Source: an uncultured Sinobacteraceae bacterium
GTDB taxonomy: Bacteria; Pseudomonadota; Gammaproteobacteria; Nevskiales; Nevskiaceae
Reading direction: 5' to 3'
Assembly: GCA_903822975.1 (NCBI GenBank)
Contig: CAIJRD010000015.1
Span: forward strand, 1 to 64,000
Length of the DNA: 64,000 bases
Shown here: positions 44,866-53,909 of the stretch, in pieces
Position numbering within the stretch: position 1 is the stretch's first letter
Layout of the letters: every line of letters starts with the position of its first letter
Translations under genes and position numbers: made by a program
Notes under the pieces: generated by a model
The model's input: only the letters and a program-made list of their open reading frames with translations
The model's database searches: none
What the model was told of the DNA's origin: nothing

Positions 44866-46974
44866 ATGAGCAATTTTCCAAGTCGCCTGCAGGCAGGCGC
44901 ACCGTATCCGCTGGGTGCGAGCTGGGACGGACAGGGCACCAACTTCGCCGTATTTTCCGAAAATGCCGGCCGCATGCAGCTATGCCTGTTCGACGATTCC
45001 GGCAAGCACGAGACCCGCTTCGAATTGCCGGAATGCACCAACGGCATCTGGCATGGCTACTTGCCGAACGCACGGCCCGGGCAGCTCTACGGCTATCGCG
45101 CGTTCGGCGCCTACAAGCCGGAGGAAGGTCACCGCTTCAACCCGCATAAATTACTGTTCGATCCGTATGCGAAGAAAGTTGCCGGCGAAGTGAAATGGTC
45201 GGACGCGCTGCACGGCTATCGACTGGTGTCGCCGAAGGCGGATCTGTCGCTGGATCGTCGCGACAGTGCCTTCGCGATGCCGAAGGCGGTCGTCACCGAC
45301 GAACACTTCGACTGGGGCGACGATCGCCCGCCGCGCGTGCCCTGGTCCGACACGGTGATTTACGAAGCCCACCTGCGAGGCTTCACCAAGCTGCGCGACG
45401 ATCTGCCGGAAAAGGATCGCGGTACGTTCAGCGCGCTGGGCCACATCCGCACAGTCGAATATCTGAAGCGCCTCGGCGTCACCGCCGTCGAACTGTTGCC
45501 GATCCACTCCTACGTCAACGATCGTCGGCTGGTCGAAGCCGGCCTGAGCAATTACTGGGGCTACAACACGCTCGGCTTCTTCGCGATCGAGCCGAAGTAT
45601 TTGTCCGACGGCACGCTGGGTCAGATGAAGTGGGCGGTCAAGCAGCTACATGCCGCCGGCATCGAAGTGATACTCGATGTGGTCTACAACCACAGCTGCG
45701 AAGGCAGCGAACTCGGCACCACGATGTCGTTCCGCGGCCTCGACAACGCCAGCTACTACCGGCTGATGCCGGATCAGCCGCGCTACTGCATCAACGACAC
45801 CGGTTGCGGCAACACCGTCAACCTGACGCATCCGCGCGTGATCCAGATGGTGATGGACTCGCTGCGGTATTGGGTGCAGGAGTTTCATGTCGACGGCTTC
45901 CGCTTCGATCTCGGCGTCACGCTCGGGCGCGAACTCACCGGGTTCGATCCGGGTGCGGGCTTCTTCGACGCGCTGATGCAGGATCCGGTGCTGGCGCGGA
46001 CCAAGTTGATCTCGGAGCCTTGGGACATCGGCATGGGCGGCTACCAGATCGGCAACCATCCGGCCGGCATGGGCGAGTGGAACGGCAAGTATCGCGACGA
46101 CGTGCGCAAATTCTGGAAAGGCGAGGCCGGCATGCGCGGCGCGCTGGCTGCGCGTCTGCAGGGCTCGGCGGAGATGTTCGATCACCACAAGCGCCGGCCT
46201 TGGGCGTCGGTCAACTTCATCACGGCGCACGACGGCTTCACGCTGCGCGATCTGGTGAGCTACAACGACAAGCACAACGAGTCCAACGGCGAGGACAACA
46301 AGGACGGCGGCAACGACAACGAAAGCAACAACTGGGGCGCCGAAGGGCCGACCGACGATGCCGCCATCAACCTCACGCGTGGTCGCGTGCAGCGTGCACA
46401 GCTGGCGACGCTGATGTTCTCGCACGGTACGCCGATGCTGCTCGGCGGCGACGAATTCGGTCGCTCGCAAAACGGCAACAACAATGCTTACTGCCACGAC
46501 GACGAACTCGCATGGTTCGACTGGACGCAAATCGAATCCGACGAGGGACAGGCGCTGCGCGCCTACGTTGCGCGGCTGATCGCCATCCGGCGCGATCACG
46601 CAAGCCTGCGCGGACTCGCGTTCATGCATGGTCGCGAGGAAGTCGCACCGGGCCTGTTCGATGTCGAATGGTTCGACGAGAGCGGCGACGGCATGGACGA
46701 TAGCCGCTGGGGCTATTACGAGGGGCGACTGCTGGCGGTGCGACGCATGACGCGCGACCGACAGACGAAGATCGAAGCCACCTTGCTGCTGGTCAACAAC
46801 ACAAGTGAGGATCGCGAGTTTCACCTGCCGCAGCCGCAGATGCCGTGGCGACTGCTGCTCGATAGTTCTACGCCGCAAGGCGCCGACCGAGAGATTGGCG
46901 AAGCCGAGACAACGCAGGTCGCGGCACACAGCGTTGTGCTGCTGGCCGTGCGCAATCTTGAGTTGCGCGCGTGA
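44866..46974 (+). CDS. glgX: Glycogen debranching enzyme
   Basis: An isoamylase-type GH13 enzyme that hydrolyses alpha-1,6 branches of limit dextrin; 702 residues. The N-terminal CBM48 is YPLGASWDGQGTNFAVFSEN. The barrel has ELLPIHSYVNDRRLVEAGLSNYWGYN, DVVYNHSCEGSE, nucleophile Asp348 in HVDGFRFDLGVTLGRE, the acid/base in ISEPWDIGMGGYQIG and NFITAHDGFTLRDLVSYNDK. A ribosome-binding site is not obvious in the 7-base gap after glgB, consistent with coupling. It releases linear maltodextrins that TreY and MalQ can use. Its stop overlaps the GTG start of treZ by four bases. Confidence 0.95.
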   Translation: MSNFPSRLQAGAPYPLGASWDGQGTNFAVFSENAGRMQLCLFDDSGKHETRFELPECTNGIWHGYLPNARPGQLYGYRAFGAYKPEEGHRFNPHKLLFDPYAKKVAGEVKWSDALHGYRLVSPKADLSLDRRDSAFAMPKAVVTDEHFDWGDDRPPRVPWSDTVIYEAHLRGFTKLRDDLPEKDRGTFSALGHIRTVEYLKRLGVTAVELLPIHSYVNDRRLVEAGLSNYWGYNTLGFFAIEPKYLSDGTLGQMKWAVKQLHAAGIEVILDVVYNHSCEGSELGTTMSFRGLDNASYYRLMPDQPRYCINDTGCGNTVNLTHPRVIQMVMDSLRYWVQEFHVDGFRFDLGVTLGRELTGFDPGAGFFDALMQDPVLARTKLISEPWDIGMGGYQIGNHPAGMGEWNGKYRDDVRKFWKGEAGMRGALAARLQGSAEMFDHHKRRPWASVNFITAHDGFTLRDLVSYNDKHNESNGEDNKDGGNDNESNNWGAEGPTDDAAINLTRGRVQRAQLATLMFSHGTPMLLGGDEFGRSQNGNNNAYCHDDELAWFDWTQIESDEGQALRAYVARLIAIRRDHASLRGLAFMHGREEVAPGLFDVEWFDESGDGMDDSRWGYYEGRLLAVRRMTRDRQTKIEATLLLVNNTSEDREFHLPQPQMPWRLLLDSSTPQGADREIGEAETTQVAAHSVVLLAVRNLELRA

Positions 46975-48782
46975 CTCAGGGCTTTGCCCAGGCGCTGCCG
47001 TTCGGCGCCAGCGTGCTCGACAACGGCCGCACGCGTTTCCGACTGTGGGCGCCGGCGGCGAGCGAAGTCGCCGTGGAAATCGACGGCGCGGCCGTGCAGC
47101 CGATGCTGCCCGCCGGCGACGGCTGGTTCGAGCTCGACGCCGCGTGCGGTGCCGGTGCGCGTTATCGCTACCGGATCGGTAGCGATTTGCTGGTGCCGGA
47201 CCCGGCCTCGCGCTTTCAGCCGGACGATGTGCACGGCGCCAGCGTGGTGGTCGATCCGCGCAGCTATGTCTGGCAGCATCCGGACTGGCTGGGCCGCCCC
47301 TGGGCCGAAGCGGTGATCTACGAATTGCATGTCGGCGCCTGCGGCGGTTACGCCGGGGTTGTCGAGCGCTTGCCGGCGCTGGCCGAACTCGGCGTCACCG
47401 CAATCGAACTGATGCCGATTGCCGATTTTCCAGGCACGCGCAACTGGGGCTACGACGGCGTGCTGCCCTTCGCACCCGATTCCGCCTACGGAACGCCGGA
47501 CGAGTTGAAGGCCTTGATCGATGCGGCGCATGGCCACGGACTGATGGTCTATCTCGACGTGGTCTACAACCACTTTGGCCCCGACGGAAATTATCTGCAC
47601 GCCTATGCGCCGCAGTTTTTCGACGAAGCCCTGCACACGCCCTGGGGCGCGGCGATCGATTTCCACAAGCCCGAAGTGCGAGAGTTCTTCACGCAGAACG
47701 CGCTGTACTGGTTGATGGAGTATCGCTTCGACGGCCTGCGCTTCGACGCCGTGCATGCGATCTGCGACCCCGATTGGCTCGACGAGATGGCCGAGATCAT
47801 TCGACACGCCGTTGAGCTCGAATCCAGCGGTCACCGCTACGTGCATCTGGTACTGGAGAACGAGCGCAACGCCGCCGAGCATCTGCAGGGCGCGGCCGCC
47901 GACAAGTTCAACGCGCAGTGGAACGACGATGGTCACAACGTGCTGCACGTGCTGCTGACCGGAGAAACCGAAAGCTACTACGCCAACTATGCGGAGGCGC
48001 CGGCGCAGAAGCTCGCGCGCGTGCTCGGTGAAGGCTTCGCCTACCAGGGCGAGCCGATGCCGAGCCACGACAACAAGCCGCGCGGCACGCCGAGCGTGCA
48101 CCTGCCGCCGAGCGCCTTCGTGCTGTTCCTGCAGAACCACGACCAGATCGGCAACCGTGCGCTGGGCGAACGTCTGCGCGTGCTGGCACCGCCAGCGGCA
48201 CTGCGTGCGGCAACGGTGCTGCAGCTGCTGTGTCCGCAAATTCCGCTGCTGTTCATGGGCGAGGAGTGGGGGTGCGAGCGGCCGTTTCTGTTCTTCACCG
48301 ATTTTCACGACGAGCTGGCCGACGCGGTGCGCGAAGGGCGGCGCAAGGAATTCGCGGCCTTTGCGGCCTTCGCCAACGCCGAATCGCGCGCGAAGATTCC
48401 AGACCCCAATGCCGAATCCACGTTTCTTCAGTCCTGCGTCGATCCGATGGAAGCGGCGCAGTCAGCGCCTGCGCAGGTACGCAGCGAATATCGCGAGCTG
48501 CTGCGCCTGCGACACCGCGAGATCGCTCCGCGCATTGCCGGTGCGATGGCGCTCGGCGCCGTGGAAATCGCTACAGCGGCCGTCATCGCCGCCTGGCAAC
48601 TGGCGGCTGGGGCACGCCTGACGATTGCAATCAATCTGGCAAACGAGCCAGTCTTGTTCGACACAAGCGACTACGCCTTCGGTAGCAGAGTGATATTTGC
48701 AACCGACCACGCCGTCGAAGAGATGCGAGCCGGCCGCATGCCGGGCTACAGCTGCTACGTCTTCATCGAGGAACCTGCTTGA
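46971..48782 (+). CDS. treZ: Malto-oligosyltrehalose trehalohydrolase
   Basis: Releases trehalose from the end of maltooligosyl trehalose made by TreY; 603 residues, GH13. The N-terminal CBM48-like domain includes GRTRFRLWAPAASEVAVEID. The barrel carries YELHVGACGGYAGVVERLPA, NWGYDGVLPFAPDSAYG, DVVYNHFGPDGNYL, nucleophile Asp259 in RFDGLRFDAVHAICD, VLENERNAAEHL and FLQNHDQIGNRALGERL. The GTG start overlaps the glgX stop (GTGA) and its own stop overlaps the TTG start of malQ (TTGA), so glgX, treZ and malQ are translationally coupled. Confidence 0.95.
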   Translation: MTQGFAQALPFGASVLDNGRTRFRLWAPAASEVAVEIDGAAVQPMLPAGDGWFELDAACGAGARYRYRIGSDLLVPDPASRFQPDDVHGASVVVDPRSYVWQHPDWLGRPWAEAVIYELHVGACGGYAGVVERLPALAELGVTAIELMPIADFPGTRNWGYDGVLPFAPDSAYGTPDELKALIDAAHGHGLMVYLDVVYNHFGPDGNYLHAYAPQFFDEALHTPWGAAIDFHKPEVREFFTQNALYWLMEYRFDGLRFDAVHAICDPDWLDEMAEIIRHAVELESSGHRYVHLVLENERNAAEHLQGAAADKFNAQWNDDGHNVLHVLLTGETESYYANYAEAPAQKLARVLGEGFAYQGEPMPSHDNKPRGTPSVHLPPSAFVLFLQNHDQIGNRALGERLRVLAPPAALRAATVLQLLCPQIPLLFMGEEWGCERPFLFFTDFHDELADAVREGRRKEFAAFAAFANAESRAKIPDPNAESTFLQSCVDPMEAAQSAPAQVRSEYRELLRLRHREIAPRIAGAMALGAVEIATAAVIAAWQLAAGARLTIAINLANEPVLFDTSDYAFGSRVIFATDHAVEEMRAGRMPGYSCYVFIEEPA

Positions 48783-50890
48783 GCGATCAACAGCTGTATC
48801 AACTCGCCGCAGGTGCCGGCATTTCGGTCGATTGGAATGACTATCGCGGGCAGCCGCAACGCGTGGGTATCGATAGTCTGCGTCGCATCCTCACCGCACT
48901 CGATCTGCCCTGTACTACCGATGCGCAGATCAGCGAGAGCCTCGCGCGCGTCGACGCCGAACGCGCCGATCCGCAACTGCCACCGTTGATCACCGCCATT
49001 GCCGGTGAGCCGACGCTGGCGCCGGACAGTATCGGCAGCCGGCTGCGTCTGCGATTGGAAGACGGCAGCAAGCGTGATCTCGTTACCGTGCCGGCCGATC
49101 ATGGTCATGCATTCATTCCGGCGATTGCCGAGACCGGCTATCACCAGCTGCATCTGCAGGACCGCGACATCACCATCGCCGTTGCCCCTCGGCGTGCGTT
49201 CGGCGTGGCCGATATTGCAAACGATTCCGGCAGCGCGGCGCCGCCACGACTCTGGGGCCTCGCTGCACAGCTGTATTCGCTGCGCCGCACGGGCGATGGC
49301 GGCATCGGCGACTTCAGCGCATTGGCAGATTTGAGCAGGCGCGCGGCGGCCAGCGGTGCCGCGGCGGTCGCGGTGAGTCCGGTGCATGCGCTGTTCGCCG
49401 CAGACCTGCAGCGCTTCGGCCCTTATGCGCCCTCGAGTCGATTGTTCGTCAACGCACTGCATGTCGATCCCGCTGCGGTATTCGGCGCAGCCGATGTGCA
49501 GGCAGCGATTGCGGCAACCGGCGTCGCCGCAGAGCTGGCCCGACTCGAAGGCTTGCATCTGATCGATTGGCCGGCTGCAGCGGCGGTGCGCTATCGCCTG
49601 CTGCGCCACCTGTTCGCTCAGCACAGGGACGAGCTGCTGGCCGCCACGCCGCAAACGCCACTCGCGCGCGAGTTCGCCGCGTTCTGCACGGACGGCGGTA
49701 CGGCGTTGGAGGATCACGCGCGCTTCGAAGCGCTGCACGCGGCACGCTTCGGCGCCGACACGACGCAATGGAACTGGCGCAGCTGGCCGAGTGCGCTGCG
49801 CGATCCGCGCAGTGCGGAAGTCGCCGCGTTCGCGAAGACGCATGCCGATGAAATCGCGTTTCATCGTTTCCTGCAGTGGCTCGCCGATCGTGGCCTCGCC
49901 GACGCGCAAGCCGCGGCGCGCACCGCCGGCATGCCGATCGGCCTGATCGGCGATCTCGCGGTCGGCACCGACGGCGGCGGCAGCCACAGCTGGAGCCATC
50001 AGGACGACATGCTGGTGGGGCTGTCGGTCGGCGCGCCGCCGGATCTGCTGAACGGCCTCGGGCAAAACTGGGGCCTCACCGCGTTCTCGCCGCGTGGCCT
50101 GCGTGCGCACGGCTACGCACCCTTCATCGAACTGTTGCGCGCAAATCTGCGTCACGCCGGTGGTCTGCGCATCGATCACGTGCTCGGTCTCGGCCGACTG
50201 TGGTTGGTGCCGGATGGTGCGACGGCCAACGAAGGCGCCTACCTGCAATATCCGCTGCGCGATCTGCTGCGTCTGATCGCGCTCGAATCCTGGCGTCACC
50301 GTGCGGTGATCGTCGGCGAGGATCTCGGCACGGTGCCGGACGGCTTCCGCGATCAGCTCGACGCGACCGGTCTGATGGGCATGCGCGTGCTGTGGTTCGA
50401 ACGCGCCTTCGAGCTGTTCGTCGAGCCGGCGCGCTGGTCGGCCACGGCGATGGCGACACCGACTACGCACGACCTGCCAACGGTCGCCGGTTGGTGGCTT
50501 GGCCGCGATATCGACTGGCGCGTGAAGCTCGGGCAACTGCCGCCGGAATCGAACGAAGCCGCGGAACGCGAGCTGCGCGAGCGCGAACGCCGCGCACTGT
50601 GGGACGCGTTCCGCTATGCCGAAGTCGCCGGCGGCGAACGCCCGTCGCCGGAGCAGAGCGCAGCGGTGATCGACGCCGCGCTGCGCTTCGTCGCGCGCAC
50701 ACCGGCGCCGTTGGCGATCGTGCCGATCGAAGACATTGTCGGTCTCGACGAGCAGCCGAATCTGCCGGGGACCACCGACGAACATCCGAACTGGCGTCGG
50801 CGCTTGCCCGACACGGCCGAAGTCCTGCTGGCGGCACCCGCGGCGGTTTCGCGGCTACGCAGCTTGCGCGAGGAGCGTGAAGTGAAATGA
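48779..50890 (+). CDS. malQ: 4-alpha-glucanotransferase
   Basis: Amylomaltase-type GH77 enzyme of 703 residues that disproportionates maltodextrins, exchanging short chains for longer ones plus glucose. An N-terminal region of about 140 residues precedes the GH77 domain, as in E. coli-type MalQ. GH77 motifs: PRLWGLAAQLYSLRRTGDGG, IGLIGDLAVGTDGGGSHSW, GAPPDLLNGLGQNWGLTAFS, GGLRIDHVLGLGRLW with the nucleophile Asp, VIVGEDLGTVPDG with the acid/base Glu, and TTHDLPTVAGWW. The start is TTG at 48779, overlapping the treZ stop by four bases. Its stop overlaps the treY ATG (ATGA). Confidence 0.94.
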   Translation: MSDQQLYQLAAGAGISVDWNDYRGQPQRVGIDSLRRILTALDLPCTTDAQISESLARVDAERADPQLPPLITAIAGEPTLAPDSIGSRLRLRLEDGSKRDLVTVPADHGHAFIPAIAETGYHQLHLQDRDITIAVAPRRAFGVADIANDSGSAAPPRLWGLAAQLYSLRRTGDGGIGDFSALADLSRRAAASGAAAVAVSPVHALFAADLQRFGPYAPSSRLFVNALHVDPAAVFGAADVQAAIAATGVAAELARLEGLHLIDWPAAAAVRYRLLRHLFAQHRDELLAATPQTPLAREFAAFCTDGGTALEDHARFEALHAARFGADTTQWNWRSWPSALRDPRSAEVAAFAKTHADEIAFHRFLQWLADRGLADAQAAARTAGMPIGLIGDLAVGTDGGGSHSWSHQDDMLVGLSVGAPPDLLNGLGQNWGLTAFSPRGLRAHGYAPFIELLRANLRHAGGLRIDHVLGLGRLWLVPDGATANEGAYLQYPLRDLLRLIALESWRHRAVIVGEDLGTVPDGFRDQLDATGLMGMRVLWFERAFELFVEPARWSATAMATPTTHDLPTVAGWWLGRDIDWRVKLGQLPPESNEAAERELRERERRALWDAFRYAEVAGGERPSPEQSAAVIDAALRFVARTPAPLAIVPIEDIVGLDEQPNLPGTTDEHPNWRRRLPDTAEVLLAAPAAVSRLRSLREEREVK

Positions 50891-53709
50891 ATGTCGTGAT
50901 CCCGGCCAGGAAGGCCGTGCCGAGCACCACCGCCCGGCTGCAATTGCACAAGGACTTCACGCTGCGCGACGCTGCCGACCAGGTCGGTTACTACGCCAGT
51001 CTCGGCATCAGCGATCTGTACGTCTCGCCGATTCTCACCGCGCGCGCAGGCTCGATGCACGGCTACGACGTGGTCGATCACAGCGCGGTCAATCCCGAGC
51101 TCGGCGGCGAAGCCGCCTTGCGCGAGTTGGTGGCGAAGCTGCGCGCGCACGACATGGGCTTGATCGTCGACATCGTGCCGAACCACATGGCGGTCGGCCG
51201 CGCCGACAACGCCTGGTGGCTCGACGTGCTCGAATGGGGCCGCGACAGTCCCTATGCCGGCTTCTTCGATATCGACTGGGATGTGCCGGACCCGCAGCTG
51301 CACCATCGCGTGCTGGCACCGTTTCTCGGCAAGCCTTACGGCGAGGCACTGGCCGAAGGCGAGATCAAGCTCGAGTTCGATGCCGCCGCCGGAAAGTTTT
51401 CCGCGATGTATTACGAGCATCGCTTCCCGATTGCGCCGACCGACTATGGCCCGCTGCTGCGCGCCAGCGGCGAAGCACTCGGCGAATTCGCCAGACTTTT
51501 TCGCGATGCCACCTCGCATCGCAAAGGCCGCGCGCAGCGGCGCCATGCCTTCGCCGATGCCTGCGCGGCACTGGCGCTTGCCGCGGCCGAACGCAGTGAA
51601 GTCGCTGCGGCGATCGCGCGCCTGCTGCAGCAGATGTCGCCGGCCGCCGAAGACAGCCGTGCGCATCTGCACAGCTTGCTGGAACGGCAGCATTACCGGC
51701 TGGCGTGGTGGCGTACCGCGCCCGACGAGATCAACTGGCGCCGCTTCTTCGACGTGATCGATCTGGCCGGTCTGCGCATCCAGGAGAGCGCGGTGTTCGA
51801 GGCGGTTCACGCCACCACGTTCCGGCTCTATGTCGAAGGACTGATCGATGGCCTGCGTGTCGATCATGTCGATGGCCTCGCCGATCCGCGCGCGTATTGC
51901 CGCAAGCTGCGTGCGCGCCTGCAAACGCTGGCGCGTCAGCGTCCCGACCATCTTGCCAGCGGCACGACCTATTTCGTTGTCGAAAAAATTCTTGCACCCG
52001 GTGAACTGCTGGCGCGCGACTGGCGCACCGACGGCACCTCCGGCTATGTCTTCATGAACGAAGTCGGCGCGTTGCTGCACGACCCGCAGGGCGAACCGGC
52101 ACTGACCAAGCTGTGGGCGGAGCGCTCCGGCAGCAGCGGTGATTTCGAAGACGAAGAACGCCGCGCGCGACGCCGAATTCCGCAAGAGCTGCTCGCTGCC
52201 GATTTCAATGCCTGCGCGCATGCATTGCACGCGATCGCGCGCAGCGACCCGCAAACGCGCGACTGGACCGCCGGTGCGATACGTCGTGTGCTGGCGGAAA
52301 TGCTGCTGTACTTTCCGGTGTATCGCACCTACGCCGATATCCGCGGACGCAGCGCCGCCGATGCCGCGATCATGGCGCAGGTGGTCGCCGATGCGCAGCG
52401 CAGCTGTCGCGCCGGCGAACGCACGCTGGTGAGTCTGGTCGATCGCTGGCTCGGTGGAGAAGCACCGCAGGATGTTGCCGGTGCGGCCGCGATACGCCTG
52501 CGCCTGCGCGCGCTTGCGCGCTTCCAGCAGCTCACTTCGCCGGTCGCGGCGAAGTCGGTCGAAGACACCGCGTTCTATCGTCACGGGCGCCTGCTGTCGC
52601 GCAACGAAGTCGGTGCCAATCCAGGGCAGTTCTCGCTTGCGGTGGACGATTTTCATACCGTGTGCGGCGCGCGCCTGAAGCGCTATCCGCTGGCGATGCT
52701 GGCCACCGCCACGCACGATCACAAGCGCGGCGAAGACCTGCGCGCGCGTCTCGCCGTGCTCAGCGAAATTCCCGAGGAATGGGCAGCCGCAGCGCGTGGC
52801 TGGAGCGATCGCAATGCCGCGCTCAAGCCGACGCACGACGGCATAAGCGGTCCGGATGCGACCGACGAATACATCCTCTACCAGATGCTGGTCGGCGCCT
52901 GGCCGCTGACGCTCGAAGTCGACGATCGCCCCGGGCTGACCTCGCTATGCGAACGCCTCGCCGCGTGGCAGGAAAAAGCCGTGCGCGAAGCCAAGCGCCA
53001 ATCCGGCTGGATCGAACCGAACCTGCCCTACGAACAGGCCTGCAAGGAATTCCTGCAGGCGCTGCTCGATCCGGCGCGTTCGTCGAACTTCTTGCTTGAA
53101 CTGAAAGCCTTTGTCGAGCGCATCGCAGTGGCCGGTGCGATCAACAGTTTCACGCAGACGCTGCTGCGTCTGACCACGCCGGGCGTGCCGGATCTGTACC
53201 AAGGCACCGAGTTCTGGGATTTCAGCCTGGTCGATCCGGACAATCGCAGGCCGGTGGATTTTGCCGCGCGCGTGGCCGCACTCGCCGAAGACGCGGAGCT
53301 TGCGCAGCTGCTCGCGCAGTGGCGCGATGGTCGCATCAAGCAGCGGCTGATTGCGCGCACGCTCGCACTGCGTCGCGCCACCGTCGATGTGTTCGCGCAG
53401 GGCGCGTATCTGCCGCTGAAAGTGCAGGGCAGCGCGGCGCGCCATGTGATTGCGTTCGTACGCGAGAACGCCAACGGCAGCGTGCTGGTCGCTACGAGTT
53501 TGTATCCAGCCAAACTGCTCGGGCGAGCCTCGCACCCGATGATCGATCCCGCGCAGTGGGGCGATACCGCGCTCGTCATGCCCGCACATCTGCGTCAGCG
53601 CCAGTGGCGTGATGTGCTCGACGAGCGCGCACTGCCAGCGCTCGGTGCGCTGCCGCGTGCCGCGCACCTGTTCGCCGGTCTGCCGATGACGGTGCTGGTC
53701 GCGCGCTAG
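50887..53709 (+). CDS. treY: Maltooligosyl trehalose synthase
   Basis: A GH13 enzyme of 940 residues that turns the reducing end of maltodextrins into an alpha,alpha-1,1 linkage, the substrate of TreZ. The N-terminal TARLQLHKDFTLRDAADQVG and LYVSPILTARAGSMHGYDVV are family signatures. DIVPNHMAV, nucleophile Asp326 in LIDGLRVDHVDGLADP, YFVVEKILAPGE with the acid/base, and TATHDHKRGEDLRAR follow; the C-terminal LTTPGVPDLYQGTEFWDFSLVDPDNRRPVDF is highly typical. The ATG overlaps the malQ stop. Last gene of the array; no clear terminator was seen in the 200 bases downstream. Confidence 0.96.
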   Translation: MNVVIPARKAVPSTTARLQLHKDFTLRDAADQVGYYASLGISDLYVSPILTARAGSMHGYDVVDHSAVNPELGGEAALRELVAKLRAHDMGLIVDIVPNHMAVGRADNAWWLDVLEWGRDSPYAGFFDIDWDVPDPQLHHRVLAPFLGKPYGEALAEGEIKLEFDAAAGKFSAMYYEHRFPIAPTDYGPLLRASGEALGEFARLFRDATSHRKGRAQRRHAFADACAALALAAAERSEVAAAIARLLQQMSPAAEDSRAHLHSLLERQHYRLAWWRTAPDEINWRRFFDVIDLAGLRIQESAVFEAVHATTFRLYVEGLIDGLRVDHVDGLADPRAYCRKLRARLQTLARQRPDHLASGTTYFVVEKILAPGELLARDWRTDGTSGYVFMNEVGALLHDPQGEPALTKLWAERSGSSGDFEDEERRARRRIPQELLAADFNACAHALHAIARSDPQTRDWTAGAIRRVLAEMLLYFPVYRTYADIRGRSAADAAIMAQVVADAQRSCRAGERTLVSLVDRWLGGEAPQDVAGAAAIRLRLRALARFQQLTSPVAAKSVEDTAFYRHGRLLSRNEVGANPGQFSLAVDDFHTVCGARLKRYPLAMLATATHDHKRGEDLRARLAVLSEIPEEWAAAARGWSDRNAALKPTHDGISGPDATDEYILYQMLVGAWPLTLEVDDRPGLTSLCERLAAWQEKAVREAKRQSGWIEPNLPYEQACKEFLQALLDPARSSNFLLELKAFVERIAVAGAINSFTQTLLRLTTPGVPDLYQGTEFWDFSLVDPDNRRPVDFAARVAALAEDAELAQLLAQWRDGRIKQRLIARTLALRRATVDVFAQGAYLPLKVQGSAARHVIAFVRENANGSVLVATSLYPAKLLGRASHPMIDPAQWGDTALVMPAHLRQRQWRDVLDERALPALGALPRAAHLFAGLPMTVLVAR

Positions 53710-53909
53710 CGCTGCGACGACTCGCGCGGCATTTCTGCGGCCATCGAGTGCCGCAAGCGGCACCTGCGAGTGCCGAGAATAGGATCGCATTCGCGAGGTC
53801 GCGAACGCACCGATAACCGTGCTGCCACTGCGGTGCCACGGCCGCTGCCGGCCGAGGGACTCGATTTCGCGTTAACGTAGGGCGCGATCCATGGACAAGG
53901 AAACCGTCG

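Noticed and set aside
45646-50785. Long minus-strand ORFs at 45646-46929, 46821-48308 and 48755-50785
   Set aside because: All lie antisense to glgX, treZ and malQ, whose catalytic motifs are complete; codon-phase shadows.
50614-52836. 740-aa minus-strand ORF opposite treY
   Set aside because: Long only because of high GC in the third position of treY; no family features.
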